Origin: an uncultured Prevotellaceae bacterium
Lineage (GTDB): Bacteria; Bacteroidota; Bacteroidia; Bacteroidales; Bacteroidaceae
Length of the DNA stretch: 52,526 nucleotides
Direction: 5' to 3'
Assembly: GCA_902761605.1 (NCBI GenBank)
Contig: CACWLC010000017.1
Coordinates: 1-52,526, forward strand
The notes beneath the pieces were generated by a model. It was not told the origin of the DNA, ran no database searches, and saw nothing but the letters and a program-made list of their open reading frames with translations. This document shows, in pieces, positions 34,838-43,247 of the stretch; position 1 is the stretch's first letter; every line of letters starts with the position of its first letter. The translations under genes were made by a program, and so were the position numbers.

Positions 34838-36504
34838 TCAGGAAAACTACAACTCTTCTATTGTGTCTGATGGCCACACTCTCAGCCTCGGCACAGTACA
34901 AATCACAGGTATGGAGCCCCGACAATGGCGACGGCACATACACCAACCCCGTTATCAACGCCGACTACTCCGACCCCGACGTATGCGTCGGTCCCAGCGG
35001 AGAGGATTACTACATGACTGCATCGAGCTTTCACTGTACACCGGGATTACCCATCCTTCACTCTAAAGACCTCGTAAACTGGAAGATTGTAGGCTACGCC
35101 CTGGAAAACCTCTACGAGGGCAACTGCAAGCTCCTTGAGCACTTCAGCAGTAAGCCTCAGCACGGCAACGGTGTCTGGGCTCCCAGCATCCGATATCATG
35201 CAGGCCAGTACTATATCTACTGGGGCGACCCCGACTTCGGAGTGATGATGGTAAAGACCAGGAACGGTGATCCTGCCGGCGAATGGGAACAGCCCGTATG
35301 CGTTATCAGCGGCCAGGGATATATCGACACCACCCCCCTCTGGGACGAGGATGGTAAATGCTATCTCGTCAACGGCTGGGCCAACTCCCGCTCTAAGTTT
35401 GCATCCGTGCTTACCGTCCGTGAGATGAATGCAGAGGGCACCAAGCCCATCTGCCAGCCTGTAATCGTGTTCGACGGCAACGGCACTGAGAACCGCACCT
35501 GCGAGGGACCTAAGTTCTATAAGCGCGAGGGCTGGTATTGGATTATGTGTCCTGCAGGAGGTGTTCCTACCGGATTCCAGCTTGCCATGCGTTCCAAGTC
35601 ACCTTACGGCCCTTACGAGCACAAGATTGTGCTGGCACAGGGCAAGACCAATATCAACGGCCCTCATCAGGGAGGATGGGTGCATACGAAATACGGTGAA
35701 GACTGGTTCGTTCACTTCCAGGACAAGGAAGCCTACGGCCGCGTGGTACACCTCAACCCCGTCGACTGGACCAGCGGATGGCCCATCATGGGTAAGAAAG
35801 GTGAGCCTGTAACCACCTATAAGAAACCCAAGTCATCGAGCACAGAGATTGTAAATCCCGTGGAGAACGATGAGTTTAATTCTCCTAATGTAGGTCTGCA
35901 GTGGCAATGGCACGGCAACTACGATGAGAAATTCGGTGTCCCCACAGCCTTTGGCACATTCCGTATATACACCTATAAGCTGTCGAACGACTGGAAGAAT
36001 TTCTGGGAAGTGCCCAACATGCTCCTCCAGAAGACTCCTGCCGATGAGTTTACCGTAACCACGAAGCTTCGTTTCACCTCTAAGGCCGACGGTCAGATGG
36101 GCGGACTTATCATGATGGGCCTCGACTACAGCGCACTGGTAGTCCGTCGCACGGGCAATGCCTTCCAGCTGGTACAGCTCACCTGTAAGGCTGCCGACAA
36201 GGGCAAGCCCCAGACAGAGAACATCATTGCCACCCTGAAGCCTACCGCTGTCGATAAGATTGACTATAAGCCAGGCATCCACGAAGACATATATCTCCGT
36301 CTGAAGGTCAGCGATTCCAAGTTGCGTTTCTCCTGGAGTCAGGATGGCAAGAAATACAAGGACTGCGGCGATGAGTTCCAGATGAAAGAAGGCAAGTGGA
36401 TAGGTGCCAAGTTCGGTTTCGTATCTGTAGAGACCGATCCCAAATGCGATAGAGGCTGGATAGATGCCGACTGGATCAGAATAACAAAAAATCTTAATAA
36501 ATAG
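34834..36504 (+). CDS. GH43 glycosidase with concanavalin-like C-terminal domain
   Basis: The signal peptide is MIRKTTTLLLCLMATLSASA. The five-bladed propeller begins TYTNPVINADYSDPDV with the presumed base Asp47. Other GH43 features are GNGVWAPSIRYHAGQYYIYW, GYIDTTPLWDEDGKCYLVNG and CEGPKFYKREGWYWI with the presumed acid Glu. Residues about 345-550 are the beta-sandwich found after many GH43 beta-xylosidases and arabinofuranosidases. Activity is probably beta-xylosidase or alpha-L-arabinofuranosidase, consistent with GH3 in the same operon acting on pectin side chains. It is the last operon gene; no strong terminator follows. Confidence 0.9.
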   Translation: MIRKTTTLLLCLMATLSASAQYKSQVWSPDNGDGTYTNPVINADYSDPDVCVGPSGEDYYMTASSFHCTPGLPILHSKDLVNWKIVGYALENLYEGNCKLLEHFSSKPQHGNGVWAPSIRYHAGQYYIYWGDPDFGVMMVKTRNGDPAGEWEQPVCVISGQGYIDTTPLWDEDGKCYLVNGWANSRSKFASVLTVREMNAEGTKPICQPVIVFDGNGTENRTCEGPKFYKREGWYWIMCPAGGVPTGFQLAMRSKSPYGPYEHKIVLAQGKTNINGPHQGGWVHTKYGEDWFVHFQDKEAYGRVVHLNPVDWTSGWPIMGKKGEPVTTYKKPKSSSTEIVNPVENDEFNSPNVGLQWQWHGNYDEKFGVPTAFGTFRIYTYKLSNDWKNFWEVPNMLLQKTPADEFTVTTKLRFTSKADGQMGGLIMMGLDYSALVVRRTGNAFQLVQLTCKAADKGKPQTENIIATLKPTAVDKIDYKPGIHEDIYLRLKVSDSKLRFSWSQDGKKYKDCGDEFQMKEGKWIGAKFGFVSVETDPKCDRGWIDADWIRITKNLNK

Positions 36505-36524
36505 ATTATTTCCGCTTTTTTATG

Positions 36525-36532
36525 TACCTTTG
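36525..36532 (+). promoter_or_regulatory. -7 promoter box for the DsbD-like gene
   Basis: TACCTTTG followed by CGGA, 39 bases before the ATG at 36572. There is no AAACGTTT operator at the 55-bp position, so this gene is outside the pectin regulon. Confidence 0.65.
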
Positions 36533-36571
36533 CGGACGCTAAAGACGTATTAAGGTTAAAAAGCAGAAAGA

Positions 36572-38707
36572 ATGATCCAGGTGAAAAAGATGACAACGAC
36601 GGTGGTAATGGCCCTGATGGCTGTTACTGCCATGGCTCAGATGATGAACCCCGTGCATTTCAAGTCGGAACTGAAAACCGGCAAGGGTGCCGAGGCTGAA
36701 ATCGTATTTACGGCGACTATCGACGACGGATGGCATGTATATAGTACCGACTTGGGAAACGACGGTCCTATAGAGGCGACATTCAATATCGAGAAGATGG
36801 ACGGTGCCGAGACGGTTGGTAAGCTGCAGCCTAAAGGAAATGTCATCAAGAAGTTTGATAAGTTGTTTGAGATGGAGCTGAAGTACTTCGAGAAACAGGC
36901 TCAGTTCGTACAGAAGATCAAGTTTACCAAGCCAACATACGATATCGACTGTTATCTGGAATATGGAGCCTGCAACGACCAGAGTTGTCTTCCACCATCT
37001 GAAGTATCGCTGAAGGTTTCCGGCAAGGCCCCAGTACAGGCTGCTGATGAAAAAAAGGATTCCGGAAAGGAAGAAACAACTGAGAAAAATGAAAGCAACG
37101 ACAAAGTCGCAGCCGACACTTCTCTTACCTCTCCCCTCTCCCCTCTCACCTCTGTCTCTGCCTCTGACAGCGCTGCTGTATCAACAACCGACGACGCTTC
37201 ACTATGGACCCCTGTAATAAGCGAACTCCGTGCCTTCGGAGCAGGCGACAGCATCGCCGACCACTCCCTGTTATATATCCTGCTGATGGGATTCATCGGA
37301 GGACTGTTAGCTGTATGCATGCCCTGCATCTGGCCTATCATACCGATGACAGTAAGTTTCTTCCTGAAGAGGTCAAAGAGCGACAAGAAAAAAGGCATCA
37401 GCGATGCCGTTACCTACGGACTGAGCATCATCGTAATCTACTTAGGCCTCGGTCTGTTAGTGACAGCCCTCTTCGGCAGCGACACGCTTAATGCCATGTC
37501 TACGAATGCCGTATTCAATATCATCCTTTTCGTATTGCTGGTAGTGTTTGCGCTGTCGTTCTTCGGATGGTTTGAGATAAAGCTACCCGACAGCTGGGCC
37601 ACAAAGGTAGATGCGAAAAGTGAAGAGCTCTCCTCTAAGGCGGTAGCAAACTCAAAACTCTCAACTCTAAACTCTCACCTCTCCGTCTTCCTCATGGCAT
37701 TCACCCTGGTGCTGGTATCTTTCTCCTGTACCGCTCCTATCATCGGACTGCTGTTAGTAGAGACCACCACCAGCGGCAACTGGCTGGCTCCGGCATTGGG
37801 AATGTTCGGATTCGCCTTTGCCCTGGCTCTGCCGTTCACACTCTTCGCCCTCTTCCCGTCATGGCTGAAACAGGCTCCTAAGTCGGGCTCGTGGATGACA
37901 ATGCTGAAGGTGGTGTTAGGATTCATAGAACTGGCCTTCGCACTGAAGTTCTTCTCAGTAGCCGATCTGGCTTACGGCTGGCATCTGATGGATCGTGAGG
38001 TATTCCTCTCTCTGTGGATTGTCATCTTCGGACTTTTGGGAGCATATCTCTGCGGCTGGCTGAAGTTCCAGGAAGACGAGGTGGGTGGCGAGCTTAACAA
38101 GCCCATGCCCGTAATCTGTATCATGGGTGGACTGGTGTCGCTGGCCTTCGCAGTATATATGGTGCCAGGTCTGTGGGGAGCCCCATGTAAGGCTGTCAGC
38201 GCCTTTGCCCCACCGATGAACACTCAGGATTTCAATCTCAACACTAAGGTGGTAGAGGCTCGCTTTACCGACTACGAGGCAGGTATGGCAGCTGCCAAGG
38301 CTGAGGGCAAGCCTGTACTCATCGACTTCACCGGTTTCGGATGCGTTAACTGCCGAAAGATGGAGGCTGCCGTATGGACCGACCCGACAGTAGCCGAGAA
38401 ACTTACCAAGGACTTCGTGCTTATCTCCCTCTACGTGGATGACAAGACTCCGCTCCGTGAGCCTATGGAGGTAACCGACGATGAGGGTCAGACGAAGACC
38501 CTGCGCACCGTTGGAGCCAAGTGGAGCTATCTGCAGAGTCATAAGTTCGGTGCCAACGCCCAGCCTTTCTACGTCATTCTCGATGCCGACGGCAAACCAT
38601 TACAGGGCAGCCGCGCCTACGATGAAGACATCCAAGGATACATCGACTTCCTGAATCAGGGAATCAATAATTTCTCCTCCAGCCAGGCTCTCATTTTACA
38701 ATTCTGA
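36572..38707 (+). CDS. DsbD-like thiol:disulfide interchange protein
   Basis: The 711-residue protein has a signal peptide and an N-terminal DsbD-alpha-like domain (HFKSELKTGKGAEAEIVFTA, LEYGACNDQSCLPPSEV with a Cys pair). A low-complexity Ser/Thr/Pro linker spans about 160-210. An eight-helix or so membrane domain follows (about 230-545, with GGLLAVCMPCIWPIIPMTVS). The C-terminal thioredoxin domain has the redox motif DFTGFGCVNCRKME. It passes reducing power from the cytoplasm to periplasmic proteins. Short CTCACCT-type simple repeats appear in the linker and between membrane helices. The gene is a conserved chromosomal marker between the pectin locus and the transketolase operon. Confidence 0.9.
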   Translation: MIQVKKMTTTVVMALMAVTAMAQMMNPVHFKSELKTGKGAEAEIVFTATIDDGWHVYSTDLGNDGPIEATFNIEKMDGAETVGKLQPKGNVIKKFDKLFEMELKYFEKQAQFVQKIKFTKPTYDIDCYLEYGACNDQSCLPPSEVSLKVSGKAPVQAADEKKDSGKEETTEKNESNDKVAADTSLTSPLSPLTSVSASDSAAVSTTDDASLWTPVISELRAFGAGDSIADHSLLYILLMGFIGGLLAVCMPCIWPIIPMTVSFFLKRSKSDKKKGISDAVTYGLSIIVIYLGLGLLVTALFGSDTLNAMSTNAVFNIILFVLLVVFALSFFGWFEIKLPDSWATKVDAKSEELSSKAVANSKLSTLNSHLSVFLMAFTLVLVSFSCTAPIIGLLLVETTTSGNWLAPALGMFGFAFALALPFTLFALFPSWLKQAPKSGSWMTMLKVVLGFIELAFALKFFSVADLAYGWHLMDREVFLSLWIVIFGLLGAYLCGWLKFQEDEVGGELNKPMPVICIMGGLVSLAFAVYMVPGLWGAPCKAVSAFAPPMNTQDFNLNTKVVEARFTDYEAGMAAAKAEGKPVLIDFTGFGCVNCRKMEAAVWTDPTVAEKLTKDFVLISLYVDDKTPLREPMEVTDDEGQTKTLRTVGAKWSYLQSHKFGANAQPFYVILDADGKPLQGSRAYDEDIQGYIDFLNQGINNFSSSQALILQF

Positions 38708-38725
38708 CAGAATTAATATTTTTTA
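38700..38725 (+). terminator. Weak terminator at the end of the DsbD-like gene
   Basis: AATTCT and AGAATT around GAC, overlapping the stop codon, are followed by AATATTTTTTAA. The stem is short, so confidence is modest. Confidence 0.4.
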
Positions 38726-38760
38726 AGATACAAAAACAAGGTTATTCGAAAGAAAATAAT

Positions 38761-38932
38761 TATTTTTGCAGCGAAATTGAAACAAATCAAAACAAAAGGA
38801 AAGAACAAAACTACTCTAAACAAAAGAAAAAGCAAACTACTTAAAAACAAAAAACTATTATACTAGAAACATAAAAAGAATAGTAACGTACTGGGGGGAG
38901 CTTGTCGGGAGACAGTCTCCCCTCTTTCTCTT
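38761..38932 (+). ncRNA. Candidate short transcript upstream of the DeoR gene
   Basis: A TATTTTTG box at 38761-38768 is followed by about 125 bases with no convincing ORF. Then comes a GC-rich hairpin at about 38894-38923 (GGGGAG...TGTC with GACA...CTCCCC) and a TCTTTCTCTTT tract. A second -7 box at 39001 then serves the regulator. The arrangement promoter, short RNA, terminator fits either an independent small RNA or an attenuated leader. The rest of the 319-base gap is A-rich and featureless. Confidence 0.4.
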
Positions 38933-39000
38933 TCGAAAGGAAAAACAAATAATAAAGAAAAAAAATGCAAAGAAAATTTGTTTCGATGGAAATAAAATCG

Positions 39001-39008
39001 TATTTTTG
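39001..39008 (+). promoter_or_regulatory. -7 promoter box for the DeoR-type regulator
   Basis: TATTTTTG followed by CAGA, 18 bases before the ATG at 39027. A TTTCGAAAG dyad at 38931-38939 lies upstream and resembles the TTTCG half-sites found at the operon promoter. Confidence 0.55.
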
Positions 39009-39026
39009 CAGAAAAATAGTACTATT

Positions 39027-39809
39027 ATGAGATTTGTAAGCCAACGCAGAGATAAGATTCTGGCCATGATCCGTGAGGACGGACAGGCAAAAGTAGCTGA
39101 TCTGAGCCGTATCTTTAAGGTTACGGAAGTAACTATCCGTCAGGATCTTGAGTATCTTGAGAAGGAAGGATTCATACGTCGTGAACATGGAGGAGCCCTT
39201 CTGAATCAGGACCGCAACGACTTCGGAGAATTGGAGTTGGTAAACCAGCAGAATATGGAAGCCAAGCGTGCCATTGCAGCCGAGGCCGTAAAACTCATCA
39301 ATGATGGTGACGTCATCATACTCGACTCAGGCAGTACCACTACTGAGATAGCCAAACTACTTAAAGGATATCATAACCTTCAGGTCATTACCAACGCACT
39401 TAACATCGCCATGATACTTGGCAAGGAACGCGGTATCAACCTTAATGTCACTGGTGGAGAATTCAAGTCGCCAACACTCTCGCTGACAGGCGAGAAAGCT
39501 GCTATGTTCTTTGAGGGAATCCACGTAGACAAAGTCTTCCTGGCCACAGCGGGCATCAGTCTGAAGGCTGGCCTCACCTACCCCAGTCTTAGCGACCTCG
39601 TGGTAAAGAAGGCAATGATAGAGAGTGCCGATACCGTTTATCTGGTGGCTGACTCTTCAAAGATAGGAAAGAGTTCGTTTGCCAGTTTGGGAGCGTTGTC
39701 AATGATAGACTATATCATCACAGACTCGAACATAACAGAAGCCGACAAGAAGATTCTTGTGGATTTCGATTTGAAACATATCATAGCAGAAATGCCTTTT
39801 CAAGGGTAA
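39027..39809 (+). CDS. DeoR/GlpR-family transcriptional regulator
   Basis: The start at 39027 is chosen because the earlier in-frame ATG (39006) lies inside the -7 box. The N-terminal winged helix is typical: RRDKILAMIREDGQAKVADL, then IFKVTEVTIRQDLEYLEKEG with the DeoR recognition helix. The C-terminal sensor domain has the sugar-phosphate binding features DSGSTTTEIAKLL and KVFLATAGISL, plus VADSSKIGKSSFASLG. Such proteins usually repress a sugar operon and are released by a phosphorylated intermediate. It lies just upstream of, and in line with, the transketolase operon, whose promoter carries TTTCGTTT repeats. It probably controls that operon and perhaps itself. Confidence 0.9.
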   Translation: MRFVSQRRDKILAMIREDGQAKVADLSRIFKVTEVTIRQDLEYLEKEGFIRREHGGALLNQDRNDFGELELVNQQNMEAKRAIAAEAVKLINDGDVIILDSGSTTTEIAKLLKGYHNLQVITNALNIAMILGKERGINLNVTGGEFKSPTLSLTGEKAAMFFEGIHVDKVFLATAGISLKAGLTYPSLSDLVVKKAMIESADTVYLVADSSKIGKSSFASLGALSMIDYIITDSNITEADKKILVDFDLKHIIAEMPFQG

Positions 39810-39810
39810 A

Positions 39811-39895
39811 TTTACACTCCGAGTGTTAAATACAAGTTAATTCCTTTCGTTTGCTTTCGTTTTTGGCTTTATTTCCTTAACTTTGCAAACGAAAC
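39811..39895. promoter_or_regulatory. Operon control region with TTTCGTTT repeats and -7 box
   Basis: CTTTCGTTT is directly repeated at 39844-39852 and 39854-39862, one helical turn apart. An inverted copy, AAACGAAA, lies at 39888-39895 just past the -7 box TAACTTTG (39878-39885). A 13-bp dyad ACACTCCGAGTGT is at 39814-39826. These are likely binding sites for the adjacent DeoR-type regulator. Confidence 0.55.
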
Positions 39896-39920
39896 AAAAA
39901 AAACATTTAGCTACATAAAA

Positions 39921-40766
39921 ATGGAATATACAGTACTAAAACAAAAAGCGGAAAGTCTCAGATTGGAGCTAATCAATCTGGTTCACTCAGGCAAGACAGG
40001 TCATATCGGCGGTGACCTCTCGGTACTCAACGTACTGACAGTGCTCTACTACCACACCCTGAACGTCGACCCCAAGAATCCCAAGATGCCTGAGCGTGAT
40101 CGTTTCATTCTCAGTAAAGGTCATTGTGCAGAGGCACTCTATTGCGTGCTCTGTGATAAGGGATTTATCGGGAAAGATGAGTTGGAACAGTATGGTAAGG
40201 ACTACGCCCATTTGGGAGGACATCCTGACAGGACTATTCCTGGTGTAGAACTCAATACCGGTGCCCTGGGTCACGGACTCTCGGCAGGTGTCGGCATGGC
40301 ATTGGCAGCCAAGATGCAGCGCGCATCATATAAGACATACGTTGTGATGGGCGACGGCGAGCAGGCCGAGGGCTCTATCTACGAGGCAGCGATGGCAGCC
40401 AACAAGTATCATCTTGACAATCTCGTGGCAATCATCGACCGCAACGGCCTGCAGATTTCAGGTTCTACCGAAGACGTGATGCCCCTGGAGAGCATCCGTG
40501 CCCGTTGGGAGGCTTTCGGATGGGATGTCAAAGAGATCAATGGCGATGACGTCCGACAGATTGTAAATGCCCTTGATGACATCAACTGGAACAACAGCCG
40601 TCCACATCTTATCATTTCAGACACCACTAAGGGATATGGCATCTCTTATATGGAGAACGTGGCAAAGTGGCATCATGGTGTTCCCAACGAGGAGCAGTAT
40701 GAGGTGGCCCTGAGTGAGATTGACAAGCGTATTCACCAATTATATAATGAAGGAGAAAAAGAATGA
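39921..40766 (+). CDS. Transketolase-like protein, N-terminal (TPP-diphosphate) subunit
   Basis: The 281-residue protein matches the N-terminal half of transketolase: HIGGDLSVLNVLTVLYYH, RDRFILSKGHCAEALYCVL, GALGHGLSAGVGMALAAKMQ, and the thiamine-diphosphate motif beginning GDGEQAEGSIYEAAM and ending DRNGLQISG. The pyrimidine-binding half is encoded by the next gene, which overlaps by four bases (ATGA), so the two form one heteromeric enzyme. Split transketolases occur in specialised sugar pathways; one known example acts on apulose 4-phosphate. Housekeeping transketolase is normally a single chain. Substrate here is inferred from the operon. Confidence 0.9.
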   Translation: MEYTVLKQKAESLRLELINLVHSGKTGHIGGDLSVLNVLTVLYYHTLNVDPKNPKMPERDRFILSKGHCAEALYCVLCDKGFIGKDELEQYGKDYAHLGGHPDRTIPGVELNTGALGHGLSAGVGMALAAKMQRASYKTYVVMGDGEQAEGSIYEAAMAANKYHLDNLVAIIDRNGLQISGSTEDVMPLESIRARWEAFGWDVKEINGDDVRQIVNALDDINWNNSRPHLIISDTTKGYGISYMENVAKWHHGVPNEEQYEVALSEIDKRIHQLYNEGEKE

Positions 40767-41710
40767 TGAAAGCACCTAATAAGATACCAAGTCGTAAGAG
40801 TTTTACCGACACCCTCCTGGAGCTTGCCAGGGAGGATAAGCAGATAGTTGCCGTAACATCCGACGCCAGCGGTTCAGCCACATTGACCGATTTCGCCAAG
40901 GCTCTGCCTGAGCAGTTCGTTGAGGTAGGTATTGCCGAGCAGAACGCAGTGGGAGTGTCAGCCGGTCTGGCCTCAACGGGACTGAAAGTGTTTATCTTCG
41001 GTCCTGCCTGTTTCTATGTGGCACGTGCCCTGGAGCAGGTTAAGGTGGATATGGCTTATTCACAGATGCCAGTCAAGATCTGTGGCGTGAGCGGTGGCGT
41101 GGCATACAGTCAGTTGGGTGCTACTCATCACAGCCTGCACGATATTGCAGTATTGCGCACGTTCCCAGGCATGGAGGTTTATCTGCCATGCGACGTACGT
41201 CAGACACGCAAGCTGGTGGAGAAACTGGTAAATCATCCGAAGCCGGCATATATCCGTGTGGGACGTAATGCCGTTCCCGACGTATATGAGAACGATGACT
41301 TCGAGTTTGAGCTTGGCAAAGCCAACACCCTGATGGAAGGCAACGACCTCACCATCATCGGAGCCGGAGAGACTGTGGCTCATTGTGTGGAGGCAGCCAG
41401 GATGCTGAAGGAACAGGGCATCAACGCCCGAGTGCTCGACATGTGCTCTATCAAGCCCTTCGACAAGGAGGCCGTCCTGAAGGCTGCCCGTGAGACAGGA
41501 CGTATCATCACCGCCGAGGAGCATAGCATCTACGGAGGTCTTGGTGCCATCGTGGCTGAGATAACAGCTCAGGAATGTCCCGTAAAGATGAGGATACTCG
41601 GTGTGCCCGATGAGAATGTCATCCACGCATCACCATTAGAGGTGTTCCGTCACTACGGATTCGACTATCAGGGAATCTACAATGCGGCGATGGAGTTAGT
41701 TAAGAGTTAA
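40763..41710 (+). CDS. Transketolase-like protein, C-terminal (pyrimidine-binding) subunit
   Basis: The 315-residue protein matches the C-terminal half of transketolase. It begins PSRKSFTDTLLELARED. FVEVGIAEQNAVGVSAGLAS carries the Glu that activates thiamine diphosphate, followed by YSQLGATHHSLHDIAVLR and EEHSIYGGLGAIVAE. It pairs with the preceding subunit, with which it overlaps by four bases. Together they would move a two-carbon ketol unit from a ketose phosphate to an aldose phosphate. The kinase gene follows 19 bases later. Confidence 0.9.
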   Translation: MMKAPNKIPSRKSFTDTLLELAREDKQIVAVTSDASGSATLTDFAKALPEQFVEVGIAEQNAVGVSAGLASTGLKVFIFGPACFYVARALEQVKVDMAYSQMPVKICGVSGGVAYSQLGATHHSLHDIAVLRTFPGMEVYLPCDVRQTRKLVEKLVNHPKPAYIRVGRNAVPDVYENDDFEFELGKANTLMEGNDLTIIGAGETVAHCVEAARMLKEQGINARVLDMCSIKPFDKEAVLKAARETGRIITAEEHSIYGGLGAIVAEITAQECPVKMRILGVPDENVIHASPLEVFRHYGFDYQGIYNAAMELVKS

Positions 41711-41729
41711 TAGTGAAAAGAGGACAGTC

Positions 41730-43217
41730 ATGAATAACTTTATCATCGCTATCGACCAAAGCACCTCTGCCACCAAGGCATTGCTCTTCGACGAGCAATG
41801 TAAGCTGGTTGGCAGAAGTGATATCGCCCACAAGCAGTACTATCCCAAGGAAGGATATGTAGAGCACGATGCTGAGGAGATATACCAGAATACAGTAGAG
41901 GCCATCCGACAGGTTGTTGGTCAGCAACCACCCGCCACATCCTACTCTCTTGCCATCACCAATCAGCGCGAAACTGTCGTTGTCTGGAACAAAAACACAG
42001 GCAAGCCCATCTCCAAAGCTGTGGTATGGCAAGACACCCGAGGTGCAGAGATATGTCGTCAGCTCCGTGAAGACGGAAAAACCCAGATGATTCAGGAGAA
42101 GAGCGGACTGCTCATCGATCCCAATTTCTCTGCAAGTGGTGTAAAATGGCTTCTCGACAATATCGAGGGAGCAAGAGAGGCTGCCGAGGGTGGTGACCTG
42201 CTGATGGGTACCATCGACACCTGGCTCGTCTGGAAACTTACAGGCGGCAAGAGCTTCTATACCGACACAACGAACGCATCACGTACGATGCTTTTCAATA
42301 TCCATACAATGGACTGGGATGACGAATTGCTCAGTCTCTTCGGCATTCCCCGACAGATGATGGCAGAGGTTCTGCCTTGCGACGCTATCTATGGCGAGAC
42401 AACTGTAGAGGAAGTCTTCGAGCAACCCATCCAGATAGCAGGTGTGCTGGGCGACTCTCATGGTGCCCTCGCAGGACAGATGTGCTTCAATGAGGGTTCC
42501 GGTAAGGTGACTTACGGCACAGGTTCATCCATCATGGTGAATATCGGTGAGCAGCCATTAACCGCTCCCGATGGACTCGTAACCTCTGTAGGATTCTCTG
42601 CCTTAGGAAAGCATTTCTATGGCTACGAGGGAAATATCTACAGTACTGGTGCCACTCTGAAATGGATGTGCGACCAGCTGAAGCTTATCGACAGTCCTGG
42701 CAAGATGGAGGCCGAGGCAACATCGGTACCTGACAATGGCGGAGTATATATCGTGCCTGCCTTTGCCGGACTGGGGGCTCCCTGGTGGAAACCCGATGCC
42801 AAAGCAGGTATCGTAGGCATGACCTTCGCCACCACCCGTGCCCATGTAGTACGTGCTGGTCTTGAGAGCATCGCCTATCAGATTAAGGACCTCGTGGATG
42901 TGATGGCTTCTAACCTCTCACCACTCACCTCTCACCTCTCTGAGATATGCGCCGATGGTGGTCCTACAAAGAACGGATTCCTGATGCAGTATCAGGCAGA
43001 CCTTCTGGATACTCCTATCGTATGTACTGAGGTGGAGGATGCCTCGGCATTAGGAGCAGTACTGATGAACGGTTTTGCCCGTAAGATCTGGACATCGTTC
43101 GATGAGGTGACAGGCTTCCGCAAGGTAACAAAGGTTATCCAGCCAGAATCAAGGGGACAGGTCCTTGATTCTTACGAAGGCTGGCGCAAAGCAGTCAACA
43201 AAATCATTGGAAATTAA
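41730..43217 (+). CDS. FGGY-family sugar kinase
   Basis: The 495-residue protein has the two actin-like domains of FGGY kinases: AIDQSTSATKALLFDE, ITNQRETVVVWNKNTGKPIS, WQDTRGAEICRQL, GTIDTWLVWKLTGG, GDSHGALAGQMCF, YGTGSSIMVNIG and FAGLGAPWWKPDAKAGIVGM. It is closest in feel to glycerol kinase but sits with a split transketolase and isomerase-fold proteins, so a ketose is the more likely substrate. The loop NLSPLTSHLSE before ADGGPTKN is made of a CTCACCT-type simple repeat. Candidate role: phosphorylating the ketose made by the downstream isomerase, for example apulose. Confidence 0.88.
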   Translation: MNNFIIAIDQSTSATKALLFDEQCKLVGRSDIAHKQYYPKEGYVEHDAEEIYQNTVEAIRQVVGQQPPATSYSLAITNQRETVVVWNKNTGKPISKAVVWQDTRGAEICRQLREDGKTQMIQEKSGLLIDPNFSASGVKWLLDNIEGAREAAEGGDLLMGTIDTWLVWKLTGGKSFYTDTTNASRTMLFNIHTMDWDDELLSLFGIPRQMMAEVLPCDAIYGETTVEEVFEQPIQIAGVLGDSHGALAGQMCFNEGSGKVTYGTGSSIMVNIGEQPLTAPDGLVTSVGFSALGKHFYGYEGNIYSTGATLKWMCDQLKLIDSPGKMEAEATSVPDNGGVYIVPAFAGLGAPWWKPDAKAGIVGMTFATTRAHVVRAGLESIAYQIKDLVDVMASNLSPLTSHLSEICADGGPTKNGFLMQYQADLLDTPIVCTEVEDASALGAVLMNGFARKIWTSFDEVTGFRKVTKVIQPESRGQVLDSYEGWRKAVNKIIGN

Positions 43218-43247
43218 AATTACAAACTACTGAACAAATATACAATT

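Noticed and set aside
39006-39026. Upstream ATG for the DeoR gene
   Set aside because: It overlaps the TATTTTTG promoter box, so it would not be in the transcript.
38941-39026. Small ORF starting ATG 38964 before the DeoR gene
   Set aside because: It is about 21 codons, very A-rich, overlaps the promoter and the DeoR start, and has no recognisable features.
41730-43217. Calling the FGGY kinase a glycerol kinase
   Set aside because: Sequence feel is GlpK-like, but no glycerol facilitator or glycerol-3-phosphate dehydrogenase is near and the operon is about ketose chemistry; left as a general FGGY kinase.
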